Below are positions 34,664 through 44,568 of a stretch of 64,000 bases of DNA, one piece after another. A model generated the notes under the pieces. That model saw only the letters and a program-made list of their open reading frames with translations, had not been told where the DNA came from and searched no databases. Numbering within the stretch: the stretch's first letter is position 1; each line of letters begins with the position of its first letter. Position numbers and translations under genes: made by a program. Source of the stretch: Candidatus Altimarinota bacterium (GTDB lineage Bacteria; Cyanobacteriota; Cyanobacteriia; Cyanobacteriales; Microcystaceae); NCBI GenBank assembly GCA_012031035.1, contig JAAUUT010000009.1:21779-85778 (forward strand), read 5' to 3'.

Positions 34664-36691
34664 CAAACAGCACAAGAAGAAAATATCGAACTGGTGGTAA
34701 CGGGGGAGCAAGATGGATATCGAGTTCCAAATACTTCCACTGCAACAAGAACAGATACACCACTGCGGGATATTCCCCAATCAATTCAAATCATTCCCCA
34801 GGAAGTGTTACAGGAACAAGGCGGCGATCTTACTAGCGCACTGCTCAACGCTCCCAGTGTTCGCAATTCAGCACCAACTAACTTTGATTCATTACGAGTA
34901 CAAGTTCGGGGATTTTCTACTCCAGTGACGGTCAACGGTTTAGAAGACTCTTTAAATTCTTCTACCATTGGATCTGACCTGACAGGTATTGAGAGAATTG
35001 AAATTCTTGGGGGGCCTAACTCTGTTTTGTTGGGTTCATCAGCACCAGGGGGAACAGTCAACTTTGTGACGAAACAACCCCTGCGCGATCCTTATTATTT
35101 TGCAGAAATAACCGCCGGAAGCTTCAACCTCTATCGGGGTGAAGTGGATTTATCAGGCCCATTAGAACCGTCAAAAAGAGTGTTGTATCGCCTGAACACC
35201 TCTTATCGCGACCAGGAGTTTTTTAATGACCTCTCAAGCACTAGAAGCTTTGTAATTGCTCCAGTAGTTAGTTTTGCGTTCGCAGAGAATATAAAATTAA
35301 CTCTTGAAGGTCGCTACGCAAATGTTAAATTCAACTCTATCCCCTTGGGTTTGCCTGCGATTGGCACAATTTTACCTAACCCAAACGGTGAAATACCTCG
35401 TGAATTCAATCCAAATGAAGGAACTTACTTAGCGACAAGCACTAGGCTTGGGTACGCGCTCGATGTCAAGTTGAGTGAGAATTGGTCGCTCAGAAATGGA
35501 TTTCAATTTACTCGGTATAGTGGTGGTTATAGCGGTGAGAATGCAGGTACGTTTTTAATAGGTCTTTTACCCGATAATCGCACATTAGAAAGAGTAACTT
35601 TTAATGAGGCTAGCAACCAGAATGACTTTCGCCTATCAACAAATGTTGTTGGTCAATTCGCAACGGGTAAAGTCCAACATCAATTACTCCTTGGTGTTGA
35701 TTTAGGCAGAGTAAGTGGTAAGTTTAGTGGTAAAGATAGAGAGACTACTACAATTGACGTATTCGATCCAGTTTATGGCGGTCGAACCTTTGGAGAAGTT
35801 ACATCTGAATATAGTACTGAGAATGTGACGGATGAACTTGGCTTTCTTGTACAAGATCGAATCACAATTACAAACAATTTAAAGTTACTTGTCGGCGGTC
35901 GCTTCGATTTGTTTCGACAAACAAATAAGGATCTACTTGCTGATACAGAAACTCATCAATCGGGGAGTGCCTTTAGTCCGCGTTTGGGCATTGTATATCA
36001 GCCTATTCCTCCTATTTCTTTGTATGCAAACTATAGTCGCTCGTTTGAGCCAGCAATTGGTAGAGCTTTTGATGGTAGTACCTTTGAGCCAACCAGAGGA
36101 ACCCAGTTTGAAATTGGGGTAAAAGCAGATTTGAATGACAGACTTTCGGCAACATTAGCGTTGTATGATATTACCCAATCGAATGTTTTAACAGACGATC
36201 CCGATAATTTAGGCTTCTCGATTCAAACTGGAGAACAGCGCAGCCAAGGGATCGAACTCAACCTTGCAGGTGAAATTTTACCAGGATGGAATATCTTTGC
36301 GGGCTATGCTTATAATGATGCGCGAGTCACTGAAGATAACTCTATTCCTGTTGGTAATCGCTTAGAACAAACAGCACCTCATGCGGCTAGCTTGTGGACA
36401 ACCTATGAAATTCAACAAGGAAGCTTACGAGGTTTGGGATTTGGTTTAGGGCTTTTTTATGTGGGCGATCGCGCTGGAGATTCTGATAATACATTTGAAG
36501 TACCCAGTTATTTAAGAACTGATGCAACTATCTTCTACAAAAGAGATGGATTCCGTGCGGCAATCAATATCAATAATCTCTTTGATGTCGATTATTTTGA
36601 AAGTGGTTTTAATCGCGATCGCGTTTTTCCTGGTGCGCCACTCACAGTGCAGGGAACAATTTCCTGGGAGTTTTGAGAAGTCAGGGTTTTT

Positions 36692-37393
36692 ATGAAGAGG
36701 TTTTTACACCGTCTCACCTATCTACTATGTCTGGGAATTGTGACATTTGTGCTGATTTGTGCCTGTAGCCAAAGCAGTTACCAAGATGCCATATCTCCAG
36801 CGTCTTCAGCAGAAAATTGTCGTATTGTAAAACATACAATGGGAGAAACCTGCGTTCCTCTCAATCCTCAACGAATTGTCACTTTAGATATTCTGAGTCT
36901 TAGCAACATTATTGCATTGGGAATCAAACGTTATTCCCAAAGAGTACAAGAACTAAAGCAAAGCTTAGACGTTCTATACAAGAGTTCGCAAAAGCAGCAG
37001 GGGCGATCGTTTTACGCATCATTTATCTTCGCTAGTGATGGATTAACTTTCACCCAAAGAGACTCCTTTGCAGGCACAATTTTGAATGACCTTGGGTTAT
37101 TGTCTCCTAAATCGTCTAATGATATAATCTTGCCAATTTCTGAAGAAAGCTTTGCAGAAATCGATAGCGATGTTCTTTTCGTTGGAACTTATCAGGAAAA
37201 TGGACGCTCAACTTTAGAGCGCATTCAACGCAGACCTTTATGGTCTAAAATTAAGGCTGTTCGGAAAAAACAGGTCTATTTTGTTGATTTTTTACCTTGG
37301 TATGGCTTTGATTTTCTCTCGGCTCATACTGTATTAGATGACATTAAAAAGTATTTAGTATCGCAGCCTGTCACAACTCAATCAAACTGGTAA
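36692..37393 (+). CDS. Iron-siderophore substrate-binding lipoprotein with internal deletion
   Basis: FecB/FhuD-like periplasmic binding lipoprotein: lipobox LICAC (Cys25), then the conserved MGETCVPLNPQRIVTLDILSLSNIIALGIK. Normally about 85 residues follow that form the rest of the N-terminal lobe (including the LEKILxLKPDLI segment). Here ALGIK is joined directly to RYSQRVQELKQSL, a part of the interlobe helix, still in frame. The C-terminal lobe (DSDVLFVGTYQ, PLWSKIKAVRKKQVYFVD) is intact. At 233 residues rather than ~320, it probably cannot bind ligand. Junction near 36930. It lies 15 bp after the receptor. Confidence 0.85.
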   Translation: MKRFLHRLTYLLCLGIVTFVLICACSQSSYQDAISPASSAENCRIVKHTMGETCVPLNPQRIVTLDILSLSNIIALGIKRYSQRVQELKQSLDVLYKSSQKQQGRSFYASFIFASDGLTFTQRDSFAGTILNDLGLLSPKSSNDIILPISEESFAEIDSDVLFVGTYQENGRSTLERIQRRPLWSKIKAVRKKQVYFVDFLPWYGFDFLSAHTVLDDIKKYLVSQPVTTQSNW

Positions 37394-37533
37394 AATCGAT
37401 CGCGCTTCACCCAGAATTGTTTTATGATTAAAGTTGTAATGCGATCGCATCTGTTGAGATAATATTCTTCTAGCAATTTTCGTTAATTTAATGTTATCAA
37501 AGTGGCGATTAGCAAACAATATAGATCCTAGGT

Positions 37534-38080
37534 TTAAGTAAGATATTTAAATAGATCGTCGATTACTTTATTAGCCCCAAAAATTCCACCAACATTCCAA
37601 TTAACTGCATAGACTTGTCGATTTTTAACAGCTTTAAGCGATGACCACAGGGGATTTTACAGGAAAATAATGGTTCGGGATTGGCTTGTTGAAACTTTGT
37701 ATCCAAGAACTCTGTTAGCACAAACAAAATATCAGCGTCGTATTCGGATAAAATTTCTAAGCTTAAGGGGATATTTGGATCTCGTTCTGGTTGCTGGCTG
37801 TGCCTTAACCCGACATCGCGCATCACTTGACCATTAACTGAACGTTCTCTAGATAGGGGCGAAAAAGTATCTCCTACACCTCCAATAGCGATCGCGGATA
37901 TTGTTTTTGTTTCTAATTTTTTGTCTAATTGTTGTTGTAATTTTTGGATTCGCTGCCAATACCGAGCAAGAAGTTCTTCGACGCGATCGCGTTTTTCTAA
38001 AACCCGACCGTAGTATCGCAGCGTTTCTTTAAAGTCGTATATTTCTTCAGGATCGAAAATTACGGTAGGCGCGATCTTGG
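37534..38080 (-). pseudogene. Degenerate second iron-siderophore binding protein
   Basis: Remnant of another FecB-like protein on minus. Readable parts: KIAPTVIFDPEEIYDFKETL, RVEELLARYWQRIQKLQQQL, VGDTFSPLSRERSVNGQVM, then DADILFVLTEFLDTKF. After a frame shift near 37650 the C-terminus appears as WSSLKAVKNRQVYAVNWNV ending at TAA 37534. The N-terminal third and signal peptide are missing. It is a clear relic, not a single-base error. Confidence 0.75.
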
Positions 38081-38307
38081 ATAAAAGATGATAATAACTC
38101 TTTTGGAATTTTGACTCGACCTAAAGCATGACTAACTACTTTTGTTTCGATTGGCGATCGCGAAGGCTTTACTTTCATTCCCCGTTGGATTCCGCCTCCA
38201 GAAATAAGCGTATTTCCTTCTCCAAACCACCTACATTCATCTTTCACTAGCCCCGAAAGTAAAACACTAAATTGTAAGGGATGCTCTGAAGTCGTCAATT
38301 TTAGCAA
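38050..38307 (-). pseudogene. Remnant of an AraC-type regulator N-terminal domain (tentative)
   Basis: About 80 codons upstream of the binding-protein relic: EHPLQFSVLLSGLVKDE, then NTLISGGGIQRGMKVKP and PKELLSSFIQD. The pattern parallels the sensing half of the intact-type AraC gene at 32150 (EYHFHLFG..., AIYGSGCTSKGKI, EPKIFQSFF). It has no DNA-binding domain and runs straight into the binding-protein relic, so two genes seem fused by deletion. Assignment is by pattern only. Confidence 0.45.
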
Positions 38308-38348
38308 AAAATCATCGCGGTACTTGTTGCACTAGCGAGGTAGAACAG

Positions 38349-38516
38349 ATGTTAGGAATTACATTACAACAAACGAGAGTTTATCAGGAACCTAAAGAAG
38401 AAGGTCGAGAAGAGGGACAGCGATCGCTAATTCTGCGTCAATTAAATCGTCGTGTGGGGGAATTACCACGGGAAGTGCGATCGCGTTTATTGATTAAGAA
38501 ACGCGATCGCACTTAA
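38349..38516 (+). pseudogene. Rpn/PD-(D/E)XK nuclease-type C-terminal fragment
   Basis: About 55 codons: MLGITLQQTRVYQEPKEEGREEGQ then RSLILRQLNRRVGELPREVRSRL. This is the C-terminal coiled tail plus DUF4351-like end of the Rpn family of putative recombination-promoting nucleases common in cyanobacteria. The catalytic domain is absent upstream and the last residues diverge at a HIP1-rich stretch. A decayed mobile-element-type gene. Confidence 0.6.
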
Positions 38517-38562
38517 AATACAACTACTTAGAATATTTAGTTAAAAGCTACTGATTACTGAA

Positions 38563-40992
38563 TTAAACGCCTTCTACTTTAGCCACCATTAACAAAGTTT
38601 GAAGAACAGAATCGGGATTTAAACTAATCGAATCGATTCCTAACTCTACTAAAAATTGAGCAAATTCTGGATAATCGCTGGGTGCTTGTCCGCAAATTCC
38701 GATTTTGCGCCCTTTTTCTTTTGCCATTTCTATTGCCATTTTTATTAATCGTTTGATGCCTAGGTTGCGTTCGTCAAACAGATGGGAAACTAAAGCAGAA
38801 TCGCGATCCAATCCTAATGTTAATTGAGTCAAATCGTTAGAACCAATAGAAAACCCATCAAAAACTTCGCAATATTCGTCGGCGAGAATAACATTGTTGG
38901 GCAATTCGCACATTACATAGATTTGTAAGCCGTTTTCCCCCTGTTTTAAGCCGTGTTGCGCTAATTCTTCGATAACTCGCTTTCCTTCTTCTGGAGTGCG
39001 ACAGAAGGGAATCATGGGAATGACATTAGTTAACCCCATAACATCCCTTACTTTAAGCATTGCCTTGCATTCTAGGGCAAATGCTTCGCGGTAGCGGGGA
39101 TCGTAGTAACGGGATGCACCGCGCCATCCTAGCATGGGGTTTTCTTCTTTGGGTTCAAACTGGCGACCGCCCAAAAGATTTGCATATTCGTTCGATTTAA
39201 AATCCGACATCCGCACGATAACGGGTTTGGGATAAAAAGCAGCCGCGATGGTTGCAATTCCCCGCGCTAGTTTATCGACGAAGTACATGGGTTTATCTGG
39301 GTGCAGTCTGGTTAAATCGGCGATTTCTGCTTTAACTGCCGGGTCATCGATTTCGTCAAAATGGATTAAGGCGAGTGGATGCGCTTTGATATGATTGGCG
39401 ATGATGAATTCCAAACGGGCTAATCCTACGCCATCGCAAGGAAGACTTGCAAGAGAAAAAGCTTGTTCGGGATTGCCCACATTCATGAGGATTTGCGTGC
39501 GGGTTCGGGGTAAATTGTCTAAGGTGGTTTCAATAATTTCAAAATCGAGCAAGCGATCGTATACTAAACCCTCTTCGCCTTCTGCACAGGAAATCGTGAT
39601 TTCTTGACCCGATTTAACGATTTCTGTGGCGTTTCCCGACCCAACGATCGCGGGAATTCCCATTTCACGAGCAATAATTGCGGCGTGACAGGTGCGTCCT
39701 CCTTGGTTGGTGACGACTGCGCTGGCTTTTTTCATAATCGGTTCCCAGTCGGGGTCAGTGCGGTTGGTGACGAGAACCTCTCCAGGTTGAAAGAGGTGAA
39801 TGTGACTGACATCTAAAATGACTCTTGCTTTGCCTTGTCCTATCGCCGCCCCTACGCTGCGTCCCCTGGCAAGAATTTCGCTGCGTTCCTTGAGGCGATA
39901 GGTTTTGAGGATGTTACTGGCTTTTTGCGATTGCACGGTTTCGGGACGCGCTTGCACGACATAAAGTTGTCCGCTAAGTCCGTCTTTTGCCCATTCGATA
40001 TCCATCGGGGTATAGATTCCCCGAACTTGTGAATAGTGGTCTTCAATTTGCATCGCCCACCGCGCTAACTGTAAAATTTCTTCGCTATCGAGACAGAATT
40101 GTTCTCGCTCTGCTCTGGGGACGTTTATATTTTTAGTTAGTTTGGAACCGCCTGTATCGTAAACCATTTTGAGGGTTTTGCTGCCCAATCGCTTATCTAA
40201 AATGGGACGATAGCCTTCTTTTAAGGTGGGTTTGAAGACGAGGTATTCGTCGGGGTTGACTGCGCCTTGGACGACATTTTCTCCCAATCCGTAGGCGGCG
40301 GTGATGAAGACGGCATTTTTAAATCCCGTCTCGGTGTCGATGGAAAACATGACCCCAGAGGTGGCTAAGTCGGAACGTACCATTTTTTGTACCCCAACCG
40401 AAAGCGAGACGGTGAAATGGTCAAATCCGTTGTGCTGGCGATAGGAAATGGAGCGATCGGTAAACAGCGAAGCGAAGCATTTATGGCAAGATTCTAATAC
40501 GGCTTTTAATCCGTGGACGTTGAGATAGGTTTCTTGTTGACCTGCAAAACTAGCGTCTGGTAAGTCTTCTGCCGTTGCACTGGAACGCACGGCAACATCG
40601 AGATTTTGATTTTGCAGGCGACATTCGTCGTTAAAGCATTCGCAGAGTTTTTGATAGGCAGTTGCGATCGCATATTGAAGATCTCCGGGAAAGGGAGTGT
40701 CTAAAATTAAAGTACGAGCTAATTCACCTCGTTCTTGTAAGTTATTAACGTCATCGACATCGAGATCGGCAAATAAATCGTATAGTTTTTTGTCTAATTG
40801 AGCCGATTCAATAAAGTAACGATAAGCATAAGCAGTAGTGGCAAATCCCATCGGGACATTAATGCCTTTTGGTTGCAATTGTCGAATCATTTCACCTAGC
40901 GACGCATTCTTTCCGCCTACTAAGTTGATATCTTCCGATCCTACTTCATCTAACCAAAGGATTAGTGCTTGTTCTCTTTTTTGCGATCCCAT
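38563..40992 (-). CDS. ppsA: Phosphoenolpyruvate synthase
   Basis: Converts pyruvate, ATP and water to PEP, AMP and phosphate. 809 residues, full length. N-terminal ATP-binding domain (GGKNASLGEMIRQL, VAVRSSATAEDLPDASFAGQQETYLN), central phosphohistidine domain with His436 in GGRTCHAAIIAREMGIPAIVG, and C-terminal PEP/pyruvate TIM barrel with GWRGASRYYD, FSIGSNDLTQLTLGLDRD and the catalytic Cys in KIGICGQAPSDYPEF. It is distinguished from pyruvate phosphate dikinase by length and by the GQAPSD motif. Single gene. Confidence 0.97.
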   Translation of the reverse strand: MGSQKREQALILWLDEVGSEDINLVGGKNASLGEMIRQLQPKGINVPMGFATTAYAYRYFIESAQLDKKLYDLFADLDVDDVNNLQERGELARTLILDTPFPGDLQYAIATAYQKLCECFNDECRLQNQNLDVAVRSSATAEDLPDASFAGQQETYLNVHGLKAVLESCHKCFASLFTDRSISYRQHNGFDHFTVSLSVGVQKMVRSDLATSGVMFSIDTETGFKNAVFITAAYGLGENVVQGAVNPDEYLVFKPTLKEGYRPILDKRLGSKTLKMVYDTGGSKLTKNINVPRAEREQFCLDSEEILQLARWAMQIEDHYSQVRGIYTPMDIEWAKDGLSGQLYVVQARPETVQSQKASNILKTYRLKERSEILARGRSVGAAIGQGKARVILDVSHIHLFQPGEVLVTNRTDPDWEPIMKKASAVVTNQGGRTCHAAIIAREMGIPAIVGSGNATEIVKSGQEITISCAEGEEGLVYDRLLDFEIIETTLDNLPRTRTQILMNVGNPEQAFSLASLPCDGVGLARLEFIIANHIKAHPLALIHFDEIDDPAVKAEIADLTRLHPDKPMYFVDKLARGIATIAAAFYPKPVIVRMSDFKSNEYANLLGGRQFEPKEENPMLGWRGASRYYDPRYREAFALECKAMLKVRDVMGLTNVIPMIPFCRTPEEGKRVIEELAQHGLKQGENGLQIYVMCELPNNVILADEYCEVFDGFSIGSNDLTQLTLGLDRDSALVSHLFDERNLGIKRLIKMAIEMAKEKGRKIGICGQAPSDYPEFAQFLVELGIDSISLNPDSVLQTLLMVAKVEGV

Positions 40993-41398
40993 AGCTATTT
41001 CCTTATCGTTTTTCTTTTATTTTAACGATTTCTAAAAAGATGCTCCGATGAGTGCGATCGCTTTAATTATAAGCAATTGACCAATTTAAAAAGGCAGCTA
41101 AAAATACAAAAAAGTTAATATGTTTTTTTGATAAAATTATTGGTTAAAATTTAAATCTATGTTAATTCAAGAATAAGATTTAAATTCTGGCAATAACTTG
41201 AAAAAATCTGAATTATTATCAATTTATGTATGACAATGCGTTCGGTTGTTTGTTGATAAGAAAATGAAAGCGACAAATTATTAAACAGTTGTAATTCATT
41301 GACTTACAAATTCAAAGCGCAATCTAGTTATTAGGAATACCGTTTGCTTTAAGTGCAGCGAACTCGCGTTAAAATTTACAGGAAGCTCGAAACTCAAG
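40993..41398. other. Intergenic region without a gene
   Basis: 406 bp, strongly AT-rich, between divergent ppsA and the J-domain gene. A HIP1-like site lies at 41056. I see no ORF, tRNA-like arm or strong hairpin. It presumably holds both promoters. Confidence 0.45.
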
Positions 41399-42468
41399 AT
41401 GATGCCGCAAAAAAAGAAGTCTAGTCAACATCCTTCAAAAACACCGCAGACTGCTACATTATCGCGATCTTCATTACACGAAAGAAGGGTAGGATTAGAG
41501 GAAGAACACCAATGGTTGCTCAAACAGATTAAACGCAAGCGCACCGAATTAAAAAACTTCCTCGAACAGATGCGGACAGTAGCGAGCGAGATGTTTCATA
41601 AAGGAGAACCATTTCATCGACAGATGTTGGAACTAGATGAAGAAATTCATACATTATTTGATGAAATCCTGAAAACTCGCAAGATGGGAAAGCAAACCCA
41701 AAGAGATGTTGTAGGCGTTTATCAAACCTTGCAATTAATGGGAATCATTAGTCCAAAAGATGATGAGGAAGAAGAAGACGAAGATAGCGAACTAGATGAT
41801 TTATTTGAGGATGAAGATGAGGAATTCTGGCAAAACCAGTCTCAGCAATATCGAGCTAATTATAACGAAGTAGAAACCGAAAGTGCCTCGCGATCGCACA
41901 ATCAAAACAAATTCGTCGTACTTTCTTAAAACTAGCAGAAATATTCCATCCCGATAAAGTCACCGACCCGCAAACGCAAATGCACCATACGGAAATTATG
42001 AAAGAAGTAAACCGTGCGTATTCGGAGGGTGATTTAGCACGACTTTTAGAAATAGAAAAGTCTTACCAAAGCGGAAAATTAATTAGTAATGAAAATGCTT
42101 CTGCTAGCGATCTTCAACGACTCTGCAAGAAGCTAGAAACAGACAATCAAATACTAAAAACGCAATATGACCACCTCAAGCAAGAGTTAAATGCAGTTAG
42201 AAATACTCCAGAAGGAGAGATGGTTAAAGATTACCGCGCTTGTATTAAAGACGGCATTAATCCAGTTGACGAAATGCTCTCTCAGGCCAAAAAACATCTT
42301 AATGAGATAGAAAAGATTCGCGATTTTATCAAAGACTTCCGCGACAAGAAGATAACCATTAAAGAATTTTTAAAAGGGCCAGCATCAATGAAACACCGCG
42401 ATCCCGATGAGATGGAAGAGATTTTAGAACAAATGTTGGGAGAGTTGGGAATCGTTATTAAATTTTAG
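41399..42468 (+). pseudogene. J-domain-containing protein, frame broken once
   Basis: First frame: helical N-terminal domain (LEEEHQWLLKQIKRKRTELKN, then a very acidic stretch EEEEDEDSELDDLFEDEDEEF) stopping at 41929. Second frame picks up QIRRTFLKLAEIFHPDKVTDPQTQ and REVNRAYSEGDLARLLEIE-like sequence, an unmistakable DnaJ J-domain with HPD motif, followed by a coiled coil. One extra A in the A-rich stretch at about 41898-41910 rejoins them. Corrected length ~356 residues. J-domain proteins recruit and stimulate Hsp70. The central position of the domain, without G/F or Zn regions, makes this a class C J-protein. Confidence 0.8.
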
Positions 42469-42675
42469 ACGAACAAACGTGTCAGCCAATCGGTGAATCT
42501 TACTGCGATATCCGTGCGGGGACGAAGAGCCTGTTACAAGATACCAGGTTGAATGAGGAGATTATGTCAGACTTTTGCTACAGCTATCTTACAGCAAATA
42601 ACGATCGCATCTTTAATAATTCTTTGATTTTCATTCGATGCGATCGCACCTATGAATTTCCGCTATAATTCTCAT

Positions 42676-43920
42676 TTACTTACTTCTAATTCGATTTTTC
42701 TTGGTGATTTGTTTTTCCCAGATCTCCAATAACTTATTAATCGCATTTTCCCAAGTATACTGGGCTACATAGTCTCTTGCTCTGTCTCCCATTGTTTTTC
42801 GTAAAGCGCGATCGCGAATTAATAACTTCAATTTCTCAACAAAATCATCTCGATTTTGGGGTTCGTATAAAAATCCATTCCAACCATCTTGAATGCTATC
42901 TTGAATTCCTCCCGCACGAGGAGCAATAACGGGAATTCCTGCTGCAAATGCTTCTAAAATGGTTAAGCCTCTCGTTTCTTTTTCAGAAGTGGTAACGTGA
43001 ATGTCGCAGTTAACTAATAATGCTGGTACATCATCAGGAGAAATTCGACCTAAGAAGTAAACATTAGGTGTTAATTTGCTTAATTTAGTCGCGATCGCAT
43101 CTCTCATCACTCCATCGCCAGCAATAATCAAAGCAATATTTTTAATATCTATTTGTTGAGTTAATTTCGAGATAGCATCAAGGGTAAAATCCCATCCTTT
43201 ATCGGGTGTTAAACGGCCTAAAAAAACAATTTTCAATTGACTTTCAATCTCTGAGATTCCATATTGCTTTTCAAAAAAACATTCTTTAGCAACTTCTCGA
43301 TTAAATTTATCGAGATCGACTCCTAAGAAATCACCTTGAATTACATTTTTGACACCCATTTTGGTTAGCTTTACTTCTGAAAAGCTACTAGCAACTAATG
43401 TTGCGTCATAGGCGTTATAAATCCAAGCTAGAGGAAATTGAAATACCCATTTCAAAATTGAATCTAACCAATTTGGTGTATTAAAATAATCTTTTCCATA
43501 ATCCAAGAAATTTGTATGAAAAAAACTGACACAAGGAATTGAGTTTTGTTTAGCAAAATCTACGCACGGTCTTTTCCAGAAACCAACAAATAATCTTTCT
43601 GGTTCGTCAACATGAATAATATCTGGTTGAAATTCGTGCAACGCTTGTAGAACAGTTTGATAAGATTTCTGAGTAACGTTGCGATCGAAATCCATCCTCA
43701 TTATCGATTCGCTAGGGAGATTGATAACCCGAACCCCCGGTAAAATATTTCCCGTATAATCTCGCCAGTTAGGATAGATAGTCTCAACACAAGAATAATC
43801 GGGACAGAATAACAAAACTTGATGTCCGTATTGGCTGAGTCGCTGGAGTCGATTGATTAAAGTTATCGTTACGCCATCAACAACTGGAAGAAATCCAGAA
43901 CTGGCGATCGCGATTTTCAT
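42676..43920 (-). CDS. Glycosyltransferase family 4 protein (SqdX/mannosyltransferase-like)
   Basis: A 414-residue GT-B glycosyltransferase. N-terminal acceptor domain MKIAIASSGFLPVVDGVTITL...HQVLLFCPDY; C-terminal nucleotide-sugar domain with IVFLGRLTPDKGWDFTLDAI, LIIAGDGVMRDAI and the E-x7-E motif in EKETRGLTILEAFAAGIPVIAPRAGGI. The N-terminal block resembles SqdX and phosphatidylinositol-mannosyltransferase-type enzymes, so a lipid acceptor is possible. The substrate is not certain. It follows patD at 12 bp on the same strand. Confidence 0.9.
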   Translation of the reverse strand: MKIAIASSGFLPVVDGVTITLINRLQRLSQYGHQVLLFCPDYSCVETIYPNWRDYTGNILPGVRVINLPSESIMRMDFDRNVTQKSYQTVLQALHEFQPDIIHVDEPERLFVGFWKRPCVDFAKQNSIPCVSFFHTNFLDYGKDYFNTPNWLDSILKWVFQFPLAWIYNAYDATLVASSFSEVKLTKMGVKNVIQGDFLGVDLDKFNREVAKECFFEKQYGISEIESQLKIVFLGRLTPDKGWDFTLDAISKLTQQIDIKNIALIIAGDGVMRDAIATKLSKLTPNVYFLGRISPDDVPALLVNCDIHVTTSEKETRGLTILEAFAAGIPVIAPRAGGIQDSIQDGWNGFLYEPQNRDDFVEKLKLLIRDRALRKTMGDRARDYVAQYTWENAINKLLEIWEKQITKKNRIRSK

Positions 43921-43932
43921 GACAGTGTTAAG

Positions 43933-44301
43933 TTATTTTTCCTCAAATGTCAAGATAACTTGACAATAACCGACAATCTGGTTAACGCGATCGCGCACCA
44001 CAGACAACCGTTGTTGAGAAGTAGTCACCTGTTTTGACGACCGCAAAAACAGCATATCTGTTCCCAGAAGTCGCAAAGCACGATGGATTTCTGTCTGTAC
44101 TGAAGTAAAGCGAAAGGCGAGATCGCTTGGTAGGTCGTCGCTTTCGAGGAGCATTACCTCTTCTTGAAAGACTTGTTGAACCTTCTGTAATTTTTCTGAT
44201 ATTGCAGTTACCCTAAAATTAGGCAACTCGACCTCTTCTCGCAACGCCAATAGAGTATCTAAAAACTTTTGATAAGAATTTTGATGTGATGTCGGTAACA
44301 T
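43933..44301 (-). CDS. patD: PatD-family protein (heterocyst frequency control)
   Basis: 122 residues from ATG 44301 (MLPTSHQNSYQKFLDTLLALR). Matches the PatD family: helical throughout with DLPSDLAFRFTSVQTEIHRALRLLGTD-like core and a C-terminal helix NQIVGYCQVILTF. In Anabaena PatD modulates heterocyst number, yet homologs occur in many non-heterocystous cyanobacteria, where the role is unknown. The in-frame upstream extension to 44379 is rejected because its residues are not family-like. Upstream of a glycosyltransferase gene, probably one operon. Confidence 0.75.
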   Translation of the reverse strand: MLPTSHQNSYQKFLDTLLALREEVELPNFRVTAISEKLQKVQQVFQEEVMLLESDDLPSDLAFRFTSVQTEIHRALRLLGTDMLFLRSSKQVTTSQQRLSVVRDRVNQIVGYCQVILTFEEK

Positions 44302-44568
44302 AAGTAACCAGATCGCGCTAAAATTTGTTAAATCAATATAAATTTTTTTCGGGCGACTTGATTTTAAGCAAGTCGTCAAGTTAACTAAATCGTTAAAAGA
44401 AGCTTTTGATTTTTGAAGCTATGGCTGTTTCTGGTGTTAAAGAATAGGAAAACACGCCAGCAGTATGAGGCTTAAACTAACTCAAATAGTTCGCCCTCGA
44501 TCGATTAATCGATCTTGAACACTCTAAAGCTATCTATAGCCTACTAATTTATCCAACAAGAGCCTTCT

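Larger units (their letters stand above)
33267..36676 (+). pseudogene. TonB-dependent siderophore receptor with three AMIN domains, frame broken in a repeat
   Basis: Outer-membrane receptor. Signal peptide about residues 1-25 (ends GLAQ). Then three ~100-residue AMIN domains, each ending ELFDSxxGLIFS-like and each preceded or followed by a Pro/Gly-rich linker encoded by a C-run/G-run repeat. Then the plug (TDTPLRDIPQSIQIIP, VRGFSTPVTVNG, GSSAPGGTVNFVTKQPL) and a 22-strand barrel ending SWEF. The reading frame changes within the third repeat (34274-34322): one missing base in a C or G run. The upstream frame ends at 34535; the downstream frame runs from about 34265. Corrected length about 1,136 residues. 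Imports a ferric siderophore using TonB energy. Confidence 0.88.
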
